DNA of 64,000 bases from NCBI RefSeq assembly GCF_001274725.1, contig NZ_LGUF01000007.1, positions 2,363,629 to 2,427,628 of the forward strand, written 5' to 3'. Positions 49,749-57,498 of the stretch are shown here, piece after piece. Origin of the DNA: Sporosarcina globispora (lineage in GTDB: Bacteria > Bacillota > Bacilli > Bacillales > Cytobacillaceae). The notes beneath the pieces were generated by a model. The model was not told the DNA's origin, did no database searches, and worked only from the letters and a program-made list of their open reading frames with translations. Position numbers and translations under genes: made by a program. The stretch's first letter is position 1. Each line of letters opens with the position of its first letter.

Positions 49749-51179
49749 ATGAAGAACTTTTTATATAAACCAGATCGGCATTGGAAAGACATTGAGCTGT
49801 GGAAGGGTGTTAAAGAAGAACAATGGAATGATTGGCTTTGGCAGCTGACAAATACGATTCGCACGGTTGATGACCTGAAAAAAGTCATCAACCTTACTCC
49901 GGATGAGGAAGAAGGAGTAAGGATCTCAACTAAGACGATTCCGCTGAACATTACACCCTACTATGCATCACTTATGAATCCGGATGATCCGCGATGCCCG
50001 ATTAGAATGCAATCGGTTCCAATTTCAAAAGAAATTTATAAAACAAAATATGACCTTGAAGATCCTTTGCATGAAGATGAAGATTCACCTGTCCCTGGCC
50101 TGACGCACCGTTATCCTGATCGGGTCCTATTTCTTGTGACAAATCAATGCTCCATGTATTGCCGCTATTGTACTAGAAGGAGATTCTCCGGGCAAATTGG
50201 GATGGGAGTACCGAAAAAACAGCTGGATGCAGCGATCAGCTATATCAGGAATGCCCCTCAGGTTAGAGATGTTCTCATATCAGGCGGGGATGGTCTTTTG
50301 ATTAACGACAATATACTTGAATACATTCTGAAAAATTTGCGTGAAATCGATCATGTTGAAATTATCAGAATTGGTACGAGAGCACCTGTTGTATTTCCGC
50401 AAAGGATTACCGAAAACCTATGCAATATCTTGAAAAAGTACCATCCAGTATGGCTTAATACACATTTCAATACTTCCATTGAAATTACCGAGGATTCAAA
50501 GAAGGCTTGTGAAATGCTTGCAAATGCCGGTGTGCCAGTTGGTAACCAATCTGTTATTCTGGCGGGGATAAACGACAGCGTGCCGATTATGAAGAAACTA
50601 ATGCATGACCTTGTAAAAATCCGGGTCCGGCCTTATTACATTTATCAATGCGATCTTTCTGAAGGCATTGGCCATTTCCGTGCACCGGTTTCTAAAGGGC
50701 TTGAAATCATTGAAGGATTAAGAGGACATACATCCGGATATGCAGTTCCAACTTTTGTTGTAGACGCACCAGGCGGAGGCGGAAAAATCTCCTTGCAGCC
50801 AAATTACCTTATTTCACAAAGTGCAGATAAAGTGGTCCTTCGTAATTTTGAAGGAGTTATAACCACATATCCGGAACCGGAAAACTATGTTCCTGGCCGT
50901 GCTGAAGGATATTTTAAAGAGATCTACCCGGATATGGATAAAAAACGCTCCAATGTCGGAATAGCCGCATTGATGAATGATCAGCAGTTCAATCTTGTAC
51001 CTGAAGGTCTTGCAAGACTTGATCGCCGTGATAAATATGAAAATGATCCTTCCCATAGCTCATTGAAGGATAAGCGCGACAAACGGGATGAACTGAAGGA
51101 AAAGAAATTCAATGCCCAGCAGACAAAGCGGAATCCAGCAGCTGAAACGGATGGGCAGACGGCAGCGGCAAAGGAATAG
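49749..51179 (+). CDS. kamA: L-lysine 2,3-aminomutase
   Basis: A 476-residue radical-SAM PLP enzyme converting L-lysine to L-beta-lysine. Visible: the radical SAM Cys triad in NQCSMYCRYCTRRRF (Cys134, Cys138, Cys141), VLISGGDGLLIND (about 176-188), HFNTSIEITEDSKKACEMLANAGVPVGNQSVIL (about 240-270, given by its ends HFNTS and NQSVIL), YYIYQCDLSEGIGHFR, and the PLP Lys346 in PGGGGKISLQPNY. The C-terminus carries a Lys/Asp-rich tail ending in Ala. ATG follows AGGGGGAA. It is driven by the adjacent -24/-12 promoter and cotranscribed with yokU. Confidence 0.97.
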   Translation: MKNFLYKPDRHWKDIELWKGVKEEQWNDWLWQLTNTIRTVDDLKKVINLTPDEEEGVRISTKTIPLNITPYYASLMNPDDPRCPIRMQSVPISKEIYKTKYDLEDPLHEDEDSPVPGLTHRYPDRVLFLVTNQCSMYCRYCTRRRFSGQIGMGVPKKQLDAAISYIRNAPQVRDVLISGGDGLLINDNILEYILKNLREIDHVEIIRIGTRAPVVFPQRITENLCNILKKYHPVWLNTHFNTSIEITEDSKKACEMLANAGVPVGNQSVILAGINDSVPIMKKLMHDLVKIRVRPYYIYQCDLSEGIGHFRAPVSKGLEIIEGLRGHTSGYAVPTFVVDAPGGGGKISLQPNYLISQSADKVVLRNFEGVITTYPEPENYVPGRAEGYFKEIYPDMDKKRSNVGIAALMNDQQFNLVPEGLARLDRRDKYENDPSHSSLKDKRDKRDELKEKKFNAQQTKRNPAAETDGQTAAAKE

Positions 51180-51189
51180 GAGGCTAAGA

Positions 51190-51483
51190 ATGCAAAGTAA
51201 ATGTGCATGGTGTGAAAGCCAAAATATAAATGAAAGCAAGGAAACCGTTTATTGGGAGCTCCCTGATGGAACAAGAGCCATCCAAATCAATGAGACACCT
51301 TCCATTTCCTGCAAGGATTGTGATATGGTTTACCAGTCAGATGATCTTGTTAAGGAGATTGAGGACCAACTATTTTTGATTGATGCAAAAAAGATTGGAA
51401 AAGAAATAAATTATGAAAAATTAATGGAGCAGCCAAGACTGCTCAAGCGAAATTATTTTGATTTCTCTTCCTATGATAAGTAA
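51190..51483 (+). CDS. yokU: YokU family zinc-finger-like protein
   Basis: A 97-residue protein starting at ATG behind TAGGAGG, 11 bases after kamA; the longer frame inside kamA is not used. It carries paired cysteines CAWCE (about 5-9) and CKDCD (about 37-41), the YgiT-type zinc-finger arrangement, then an acidic helical part (DDLVKEIEDQLFLIDAKKIG). yokU follows kamA in B. subtilis too. A regulatory role is suggested by the fold only. Confidence 0.82.
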   Translation: MQSKCAWCESQNINESKETVYWELPDGTRAIQINETPSISCKDCDMVYQSDDLVKEIEDQLFLIDAKKIGKEINYEKLMEQPRLLKRNYFDFSSYDK

Positions 51484-51488
51484 GGAAA

Positions 51489-51525
51489 AGGGCAACCCGC
51501 ATAGATATCCGGGTTGCTTTTTCTA
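51489..51525 (+). terminator. Terminator after kamA-yokU
   Basis: GCAACCCG / CGGGTTGC stem followed by TTTTTC. Confidence 0.87.
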
Positions 51526-51559
51526 AAAGATAAGAATGTATAAATTTGAAGTTAGATAA

Positions 51560-51682
51560 CTGTCTAGCTCCAGGCGCCATCGGCTCGGGGTCATAAGCCA
51601 ATCCGGCCAAAAGGTTAAAGAACAACCTTTCAGCCGGCTCGTCTTATGCTTGTCACCGATAAGCGGGCGCCTTCCGCTTTTC
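51560..51682. repeat. MITE-like dispersed repeat (family A, copy with both ends)
   Basis: Starts CTGTCTAGCTCCAGGCGCC and ends GGGCGCCTTCCGCTTTTC, so the ends pair through GGCGCC. Inside, AAAGGTTAAAGAACAACCTTT and GCCGG / CCGGC form further stems. Related copies: 18849 (truncated) and 57499 (opposite orientation). No transposase gene is present. Confidence 0.75.
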
Positions 51683-51768
51683 TTATGAATTAGTAGACGA
51701 ACTGAGCACGATTCGATTATAGTAGAAAATAACTTAATGAACGACAGAATAAAGGGGAAGGCGCTATT

Positions 51769-51990
51769 ATGTCCAAAACTTTCTATCACTTTTTAATGAA
51801 GTACAGGCACCCTGCACCAAAGGATAACATCAGCCGATTTGCCAATGACGCATATGAGGATCACAGCTTTCCGAAAACAGCCTATGATTATGATGAGATC
51901 AGCTCTTACCTTGAACTGAACGGAAGTTATTTGGAAAGCATGACTGTTTTTGATGAAGCCTGGCAATTGTATGTTCTTTCTGAAAGCTGA
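51769..51990 (+). CDS. yozE: YozE family SAM-like fold protein
   Basis: A 73-residue soluble protein (MSKTFYHFLMKYRHPAP, DNISRFANDAYEDHSFPK, YDEISSYLELNGSYL, FDEAWQLYV) of the YozE_SAM_like family. It is a compact helical domain of unknown function. ATG follows AAAGGGGAAGG. It keeps the B. subtilis order yokU-yozE-yodN, although a dispersed repeat separates it from yokU. A terminator follows. Confidence 0.9.
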   Translation: MSKTFYHFLMKYRHPAPKDNISRFANDAYEDHSFPKTAYDYDEISSYLELNGSYLESMTVFDEAWQLYVLSES

Positions 51991-51999
51991 ATAATTTCT

Positions 52000-52033
52000 T
52001 GAAAACACTCCAACTCAGGAGTGTTTTTTTTTA
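52000..52033 (+). terminator. Terminator after yozE
   Basis: AAAACACTCC / GGAGTGTTTT stem followed by T residues. Confidence 0.87.
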
Positions 52034-52182
52034 CGGAAATCGGAGAATAATGGGGTCCGTTCCATAATCCTGGAGTCCAGCGCTTTTTGCTTGATTCTGA
52101 TGAACGTACGGACGATTTTCATAAAAAGTGCATATACTATTGTATTCAATACTCACGACTCAGGTCTGAGAGGATGGAGGAC

Positions 52183-52878
52183 ATGAGCAAAAAGAAGAAA
52201 CCAAAGTATAAAATCGGTGATACAGTCGTGATCACTATTTATGGTACAGTCGGAAAAGTAACAGATGTGAAATGGCTAGATGATATGTACGTCTATGAAG
52301 TCAATAAAAGTGAAGGTCTCTATATGGAATCCAGCCTTCAAATGCTGTCTGAGTATGAAGGTGAGATTATGGAAAAGGAGCATATTGACATTGAATATAA
52401 ATACTTTTTTGGCGACCTTGTCCAAGTCAAGGGGTATGGTTCGGATCTGTTCAAAATAGTAGGCTTCAGGACGGAAATTTGGAGATACAAAGAAGATGCA
52501 TGGGAAGATGTTATTTATGAGCTTTCCAGAATAAATGATGGAGAATGGCTGGAGGCAGGGGAAGAAGAGCTGACACTTGTAGCTGATGCAGAAAGCGCAG
52601 ATGCTTTTATCCAGAAGCTGGGACTCCTTTATATGATCAACAAAAAAGAAAAGCTGCCTGAATTAAAGGAAACTGCAAATTCATTCCGCAAGGCAGAAAA
52701 GGAATTGCTCGAAGGCATAAAAGAAAGAAAAGTGCTGATTGATGGTTTACTTGATATATATAATGATTATCGTATTCTATATGAAATGTTTCAGGACGAT
52801 GAATATAAGCATATCATGCGGGTAATACTCAGAAAATTGAAGCATATTGCCAATAATGATGACAAGAGTACGGTGTAA
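52183..52878 (+). CDS. yodN: YodN-like protein with KOW/SH3-like N-terminal part
   Basis: A 231-residue cytoplasmic protein. Starts at 52174 (ATG) or 52183 (ATG) are both possible behind GAGAGGATGGAGG; I use 52183 because MSKKKKPKYKIGDTVVI begins the conserved part. Two similar modules open the protein: YKIGDTVVITIYGTVGKVTDVKWL (about 9-32) and YFFGDLVQVKGYGSDLFKIVGF (about 70-91). They look like small beta-barrel repeats. The rest is helical and charged. The place between yozE and yozD matches B. subtilis yodN. The function is unknown. Confidence 0.68.
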   Translation: MSKKKKPKYKIGDTVVITIYGTVGKVTDVKWLDDMYVYEVNKSEGLYMESSLQMLSEYEGEIMEKEHIDIEYKYFFGDLVQVKGYGSDLFKIVGFRTEIWRYKEDAWEDVIYELSRINDGEWLEAGEEELTLVADAESADAFIQKLGLLYMINKKEKLPELKETANSFRKAEKELLEGIKERKVLIDGLLDIYNDYRILYEMFQDDEYKHIMRVILRKLKHIANNDDKSTV

Positions 52879-52902
52879 ATTTATTCTTCCAGGTTAAAGG
52901 GC

Positions 52903-53067
52903 TTATTTGAGCCAAGTCACTAAGAGATACAGTACAAAAGGAATGCCAAACCAAATGACAAGCTTGAACCAGGCATTTAATAGATTGCTATATAAATTTA
53001 TAATTGAGCTTTCTTCAGAATTTACATCCTCTTTAATTAATAGGGCCATTCTGGATATACTTGACAT
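52903..53067 (-). CDS. 54-residue single-span membrane protein (unrecognised)
   Basis: On the minus strand an ATG at 53067 follows AGGAGGCAGTGGC, a near-perfect ribosome binding site. The product has a short amphipathic N-terminus (MSSISRMALLIKEDVN) and one C-terminal membrane span (AWFKLVIWFGIPFVLYLLVTWLK). It sits convergent to yodN and divergent from yozD. I recognise no family, but the signals and composition are those of a real small membrane protein. Confidence 0.68.
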   Translation of the reverse strand: MSSISRMALLIKEDVNSEESSIINLYSNLLNAWFKLVIWFGIPFVLYLLVTWLK

Positions 53068-53245
53068 GCCACTGCCTCCTTAATTTCTGAATAAAATGGA
53101 TGATTGTCAGCTGCTTATCCTATATGTATGTCCTAGCTGAAGAAAAATGCACCCTAAGGTAAAATAAAGAATATGACTTTTCTGAAAGTTGGTTTGCATG
53201 AATCCAGGGAGTGCTTCATACATTTTGTACAAAGGGGGCGTTGCT

Positions 53246-53419
53246 GTGAAGGAAATAGAGGTCGTAATAGATACGGAAGAAATTGCTGAGTTTTTCTTTC
53301 ATGAGCTGGCAAAAAGAGGATATGTGCCTACTGAAGGAGAATTGGATGAACTTGCAGATATCACGTTTGAGTACCTGCTCCAAAAGTGTATCATTGATGA
53401 AGAAATTGAAGATGACTAA
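53246..53419 (+). CDS. yozD: YozD family small acidic protein
   Basis: A 57-residue protein starting at GTG behind AAAGGGGGCGTT. The sequence VKEIEVVIDTEEIAEFFFHELAKRGYVPT, ending EIEDD, agrees with the YozD type by length, acidity and place beside yodN. The longer frame to 53189 has no ribosome binding site. The function is unknown. A strong terminator follows. Confidence 0.75.
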   Translation: MKEIEVVIDTEEIAEFFFHELAKRGYVPTEGELDELADITFEYLLQKCIIDEEIEDD

Positions 53420-53423
53420 TATA

Positions 53424-53459
53424 AAAAAATGACGAGGAAAGGCACTCGTCATTTTTTTG
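53424..53459 (+). terminator. Terminator after yozD
   Basis: AAATGACGAG / CTCGTCATTT stem and seven T residues. Confidence 0.87.
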
Positions 53460-53666
53460 CGGAGCAGTGTAGGTGTCATGCAATACATATTTTTAGTACT
53501 TCGTATTTTATTAAAGTTTTTGTTAAGGCCTTTTCAAGCTTCTCTCTCTTCGCTTTCGTTAATATCATTTTTTCAGGTGCATATATGCTTTCCTTCTGGA
53601 TAATATTAAATAACAATAAAGCTTTTTCTGCATTTGGAAAAAGTTCATGGCAAGTTCCTGAAAAAA

Positions 53667-53692
53667 TGAAACTTTCTAGTTCTGAGTCCGTC
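53667..53692 (+). promoter_or_regulatory. ECF-sigma-type (SigW-like) promoter of spo0M
   Basis: TGAAAC at 53667-53672, exactly 16 nt, CGTC at 53689-53692. spo0M is a recorded SigW regulon member in B. subtilis. It lies within a 404-base gap that has no gene; an ORF across it is discounted. The leader would be about 125 nt. Confidence 0.78.
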
Positions 53693-53823
53693 TATTTAAA
53701 TGAAACATGTGCTTTGTTTTATATATAAGTAGAGACTACCGGTTAAAAAAGGTGGCGGACTGGAAGGAAAAACTTCCACTAGGAAAGAAATACAAAATAA
53801 AAAGAAATAGGGAGAGAAAGCTT

Positions 53824-54594
53824 ATGTCATTTTTTAATAAGGTCTTGGCAAGTGTGGGAATTGGATCGGCAAAAGTCGATACGAAACTTGAAAAGGATTC
53901 AGCAGCCCCAGGAGAGGTCATCAGAGGGGTGGTCGAAATTACAGGTGGAAACACCGAGCAGAAAATCGATGATATCTATCTTTCATTGAATACAACTTAC
54001 CTTAAAGAGTCAGATGATAAAAAATATACAGTCTCCGGCCTGATTGACCGATTCAGGCTCTCTCAATCCTTTACCCTGGCTGCGAATGAGCGAAAGGAAA
54101 TTCCTTTTACCTTTAATCTGCCAGTGGACACACCTTTATCTTTTGGGAAAACAAAAATTTGGGTGGCTACAGGCCTTGATATTAAAAACGCAGTGGATCC
54201 TTCCGATAATGATTATATTAGAGTAGTGGCAAACCCGCTAATGGATTCGGTATTGAACGCTGTTTCGAGTATGGGCTTTCGATTACGGGAAGCAGAATGC
54301 GAACAGGCTCCGCATCGCCTTCGCAGCAGGCTGCCGTTTATTCAGGAATTTGAATTTGTTCCTGTCGCCGGTCCTTTCAGAGGAAAGCTGGATGAAATGG
54401 AAGTTGTATTTTTTCCACAGTCTAATGGAGAGACTGAAATCATGATGCAAGTAGACCGCAAGGCAAGAGGATTAGGCGGATTCTTAGCTGAAGCTCTGGA
54501 AATGGATGAAACATTTGTTCGTTTCACTGTTACAAATGCTGATATTCCTTATATGCAGCAAAAGATTCAATCGGTCATTGCAAAATATGCTTAA
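53824..54594 (+). CDS. spo0M: Sporulation-control protein Spo0M
   Basis: A 256-residue arrestin-fold protein. ATG at 53824 follows GGGAGAGAAAG. The N-terminal FFNKVLASVGIGSAKVDTKLEKDSAAPGEVIRG leads to paired beta-sandwich domains (VSGLIDRFRLSQSFTLAANERKEIPFTFNLP, about 63-95, given by its ends; then LRSRLPFIQEFEFVP, about 157). In B. subtilis Spo0M affects sporulation control and cell division and is cytoplasmic. In this genome the gene lies between yozD and the GDPD gene, not part of the B. subtilis yod order. Confidence 0.94.
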   Translation: MSFFNKVLASVGIGSAKVDTKLEKDSAAPGEVIRGVVEITGGNTEQKIDDIYLSLNTTYLKESDDKKYTVSGLIDRFRLSQSFTLAANERKEIPFTFNLPVDTPLSFGKTKIWVATGLDIKNAVDPSDNDYIRVVANPLMDSVLNAVSSMGFRLREAECEQAPHRLRSRLPFIQEFEFVPVAGPFRGKLDEMEVVFFPQSNGETEIMMQVDRKARGLGGFLAEALEMDETFVRFTVTNADIPYMQQKIQSVIAKYA

Positions 54595-54602
54595 ATCAAT
54601 GC

Positions 54603-54641
54603 TAACGAAAACGATGGGTATCGCCCATCGTTTTTTAATGC
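54603..54641. terminator. Convergent terminator between spo0M and the GDPD gene
   Basis: AAACGATGGG / CCCATCGTTT stem with a short loop and T run. Confidence 0.87.
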
Positions 54642-54656
54642 TTAAATAGCATGCAA

Positions 54657-55514
54657 TTATGCAAGAAGTGTTTTAAGAAAATCCTGTCCTTTTAAAAATG
54701 GGGTAATTAACACATACATGATTGAGTCGGGAAGTCTCTTCTCATCATCGGAAATAATACCTTGAACTCCAAGCCGCTGCATGTCTGCGAATTGGTATTG
54801 CTTGCTGATGGTCCAGGAGTATATCTCATAACCGAATAATTCAGCTTGATTGATGAAGGATTTGGAAAGTAATAGATGGTGAACAGATAAGAAAGAGGCA
54901 AAATCGCGGTAGGATGCTAAATGAAACAAATCCAGAGGTTTGCTGAGCAGCAAACCTGCTGGGATTTTGGGAGCAAGCTGGTGAAACTTCTTCAATTCAT
55001 TTACATGGAAAGATTGGACTTTAATCTGACTGCTTGATTTAAACCACTTTAGCGTGTCTGCTAGAATTTCTGTCATACCAGGATGATTTTCAGGTGATTT
55101 CATCTCAATGATGATTCCTATTTTTCCGCTGTAGCGTGTTAACACCTCATTTAATAAAGGAATTTTTTCCCCGGCAAATGCAGGAGAAAACCATGAACCT
55201 GCATCCAGCTTTTTTAAATCTTTAACCGTGAAATATTCAATCTGCCCCTCTCCATCTGTAGTGCGCTGAACATCTGCGTCATGAATTACGACAAGCTGTT
55301 TATCCTTGCTCAGCCTAACATCCAGCTCGATATAGTCAAAGCCTAATTCAATGGCTTTTTCAAAGGAGGCAAGCGTGTTTTCCGGTGCAAGTGCGGATGC
55401 CCCTCTGTGTGCGATAGATTGAAAAGGCATGAGAGGCTGAAAAAAATAAGAAATCGTCATTAAAGCCAATCCGAGCAGGATTGAATATAAAACAGGCTTT
55501 TTAGATACCCACAA
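54657..55514 (-). CDS. Membrane-anchored glycerophosphodiester phosphodiesterase
   Basis: A 285-residue GDPD starting at TTG after AGGAGGTGATTAAAA. An N-terminal span (about 8-27) anchors a TIM-barrel domain. Visible: IAHRGASALAPENTLASFEKAIELGFDYIELDVRLSKD (split IAHRGASALAPENTL and DYIELDVRLSKD, about 36-73), VVIHDADVQRTTDGEG (about 77-92), the Lys of IIEMKSPE, and the C-terminal GVQGIISDDEKRL. It hydrolyses glycerophosphodiesters to glycerol-3-phosphate. A perfect cre site overlaps the likely -35 region, which fits carbon catabolite control known for glpQ-type genes. Confidence 0.92.
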   Translation of the reverse strand: MWVSKKPVLYSILLGLALMTISYFFQPLMPFQSIAHRGASALAPENTLASFEKAIELGFDYIELDVRLSKDKQLVVIHDADVQRTTDGEGQIEYFTVKDLKKLDAGSWFSPAFAGEKIPLLNEVLTRYSGKIGIIIEMKSPENHPGMTEILADTLKWFKSSSQIKVQSFHVNELKKFHQLAPKIPAGLLLSKPLDLFHLASYRDFASFLSVHHLLLSKSFINQAELFGYEIYSWTISKQYQFADMQRLGVQGIISDDEKRLPDSIMYVLITPFLKGQDFLKTLLA

Positions 55515-55568
55515 TTTTAATCACCTCCTGAAAAGACTTTTTTACATAATATGCAGGTAAAACATTTT

Positions 55569-55582
55569 TGAAAGCGTTTTCA
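55569..55582. promoter_or_regulatory. Perfect CcpA cre site upstream of the GDPD gene
   Basis: TGAAAGCGTTTTCA matches TGWAANCGNTNWCA at every fixed position on either strand. It lies 55 nt before the GDPD start and next to a candidate TTTCAA-N16-TATTAT promoter on the minus strand. The rest of the 307-base gap to yodL has no gene I can support. Confidence 0.75.
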
Positions 55583-55821
55583 TTATGAAAAAAATCGTGA
55601 ATCGACAAAAGTAGTATTTTTTTGATGGAGGAAACGACAAGAAATATGGCTAATTAAACAGTTATAAAATATTGATGCTAGAAATTTGGGCTGGCTAGTA
55701 AGAAAATGTCATAAAAACAGGCTTATGAAGTATTATGCCGCCTGAGCTGATGACAGGCCAAAATGGAGAACTTTTATCATGCACTCCAAAAATGATGCTT
55801 AGAATAAGAGGGGGATGCCAT

Positions 55822-56130
55822 ATGCTGAAGGAATTAACCAGAATCAAAAGAAAAGAGTATGATGTTACGATCTTTCAAACACCTAAATTTAGGGACAAAA
55901 AAGGCTTTCAGCAAGTATATCGCTTAAATGTCGAAGCATTGACTCATGAGGAATGTCTTGACTCAGTTTTCAGGAAGTTTAATGTGCATGACCGAATCCC
56001 AGTCGACTTTGATGGCCGGTTTATTTCCACAGGAGACATACTTTATATTGATGAAGGCAGAAGAGGGCAATTTTATTATCAGCTTAAGCCTGGCGGCTGG
56101 GAAGAGGTTAATCGAATACATATACGCTAA
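55822..56130 (+). CDS. yodL: YodL family protein
   Basis: A 102-residue soluble protein. ATG at 55822 follows AGAGGGGGATGCC; the in-frame ATG at 55735 lacks a site. Sequence: LTRIKRKEYDVTIFQTPKF, LNVEALTHEECLDSVFRKFNVHDRIP, GRFISTGDILYIDEGRRGQFYYQLKPGGWEEVNRIHI. It has the YodL-like form and sits near deoD as in B. subtilis. The function is unknown. Confidence 0.85.
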   Translation: MLKELTRIKRKEYDVTIFQTPKFRDKKGFQQVYRLNVEALTHEECLDSVFRKFNVHDRIPVDFDGRFISTGDILYIDEGRRGQFYYQLKPGGWEEVNRIHIR

Positions 56131-56134
56131 ATGA

Positions 56135-56174
56135 GAAAGCAGGAGGGCACTAAAGCTCCCCTGCTTCTTTTATT
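56135..56174. terminator. Convergent terminator between yodL and small minus-strand genes
   Basis: AAGCAGGAGGG / CTCCCCTGCTT stem, then TTTTATTTT. Confidence 0.85.
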
Positions 56175-56182
56175 TTCAAATT

Positions 56183-56329
56183 TTATTCAATGTTGGAACC
56201 CGGACTGTTTTTGCGCTTATTTGCAGTGTATTCCTTGCCGTGTGCTTCTTGCTCCGCAATAATTGCTTCGGCAGGAATATGATTATTTTTCTTTGGTGAA
56301 TTTATACGGTTGCGATGCTTTTTGCCCAT
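56183..56329 (-). CDS. 48-residue hydrophilic protein (unrecognised, possible spore-type small protein)
   Basis: ATG at 56329 follows CGGAGGGATTAGG on the minus strand. It encodes a basic start MGKKHRNRINSPKKNNHIP, a central helix AEAIIAEQEAHGKEYT and a polar end KNSPGSNIE. There are no hydrophobic spans. The composition recalls minor small spore proteins, but I cannot place it in a named family. It lies 14 bases downstream of the next small gene on the same strand. Confidence 0.65.
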   Translation of the reverse strand: MGKKHRNRINSPKKNNHIPAEAIIAEQEAHGKEYTANKRKNSPGSNIE

Positions 56330-56343
56330 CCTAATCCCTCCGC

Positions 56344-56472
56344 TTATCGATTGCTTTTTGTTTTAACAGTTTTGGATGTATGGGGCTCAGTATTAGCCCT
56401 CGAAGATGGATTTGTCTCATTGGCATGCTGTACGGCCTGCCTGAGTTTTTTGCTCATTCCTTTTTGCGGCAT
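56344..56472 (-). CDS. 42-residue basic hydrophilic protein (unrecognised)
   Basis: ATG at 56472 follows AAAGGAGGTTGTAAT, an almost perfect ribosome binding site, and opens MPQKGMSKKLRQAVQHANET followed by a Ser/Thr/Lys-rich tail ending KTKSNR. The longer frame to 56529 has no such site. It forms a likely two-gene unit with the 48-residue gene, 14 bases apart. It is divergent from deoD. The function is unknown. Confidence 0.65.
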   Translation of the reverse strand: MPQKGMSKKLRQAVQHANETNPSSRANTEPHTSKTVKTKSNR

Positions 56473-56625
56473 GATTACAACCTCCTTTGGAAAAGCTAAA
56501 AATAGCTTTCCCATACAGAGAAAAAACATGCCCTATCTTATTTGTTTCTAAGTGATGACACATATGGTATAGTGTGACTTGGAAGCATTTACAGTGGCTT
56601 CAGAACTAATTTGGAGGTTTTGAAT

Positions 56626-57330
56626 ATGAGCATACATATCGGTGCTAAAGAAAACGAAATTGCGGAAACAGTCCTCCTTCCTGGAGACCCTCTGCGTGCA
56701 AAATATATTGCAGAAACATTTTTAGAAAATGCAGAGTGCTACAATGAAGTCCGTAACATGTTTGGCTATACAGGAACTTATAAAGGGAAACGCATATCAG
56801 TGCAGGGAACAGGCATGGGAGTTCCATCCATTTCCATCTATATTAATGAACTAATGCAGAGCTACAATGTTCAAAACTTAATTAGAGTAGGAACTTGCGG
56901 TGCGATTCAAAAAGATGTGAAAGTTCGCGATGTAATCCTGGCGATGAGCTCTTCTACAGATTCCCAAATGAACAGGCTTACTTTTGGAGGGGTTGACTTT
57001 GCTCCGACAGCTAACTTTGACCTTTTGAAAAAAGCTTATGATGCAGGTATTGAAAAAGGATTAAACCTTAAAGTCGGAAATGTATTCACAGCTGATATGT
57101 TCTATAATGACAACGCTGACCATGAAAAATGGGCACAATATCAGATTTTGGCGATTGAAATGGAGACGGCTGCTCTATATACACTAGCTGCGAAGTTTGG
57201 CCGCAAAGCACTTTCTGTCTTAACGGTCAGCGATCACATCTTAACAGGTGAGGAAACAACTGCTGAAGAAAGACAAACTACCTTCAATGAAATGATCGAA
57301 GTAGCACTTGAAGCTGCTGTTAAAGAATAA
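56626..57330 (+). CDS. deoD: Purine nucleoside phosphorylase, hexameric DeoD type
   Basis: A 234-residue enzyme that phosphorolyses purine (deoxy)nucleosides. ATG at 56626 follows TTGGAGG. Visible: [30 protein letters not shown] (about 4-33), [22 protein letters not shown] (about 43-64), [23 protein letters not shown] (about 84-106), [15 protein letters not shown] (about 178-192), and [14 protein letters not shown] (about 199). It lies next to yodJ and yodL as in B. subtilis. Confidence 0.97.
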   Translation: MSIHIGAKENEIAETVLLPGDPLRAKYIAETFLENAECYNEVRNMFGYTGTYKGKRISVQGTGMGVPSISIYINELMQSYNVQNLIRVGTCGAIQKDVKVRDVILAMSSSTDSQMNRLTFGGVDFAPTANFDLLKKAYDAGIEKGLNLKVGNVFTADMFYNDNADHEKWAQYQILAIEMETAALYTLAAKFGRKALSVLTVSDHILTGEETTAEERQTTFNEMIEVALEAAVKE

Positions 57331-57334
57331 AAAG

Positions 57335-57371
57335 TATAAAACTGGTTCATTGAGCCAGTTTTATTTTTTTG
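57335..57371 (+). terminator. Terminator after deoD
   Basis: AAACTGGTTC / GAGCCAGTTT stem followed by TATTTTTTT. Confidence 0.85.
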
Positions 57372-57498
57372 ATGTTTTAAATTAATAAACATGGTGAAAT
57401 CTATAGAAATGCAATTTTGTGCCGTTTGTCCTGTTTTTTACACAATTATGGACTAGTTGACGTGTAGTGTTAAAATAGTAATGTTGAAAAGAAAAAGA

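Noticed and set aside
53429-53728. 99-codon open frame between yozD and spo0M
   Set aside because: No ribosome binding site, it begins inside the yozD terminator hairpin and covers the ECF-type spo0M promoter.
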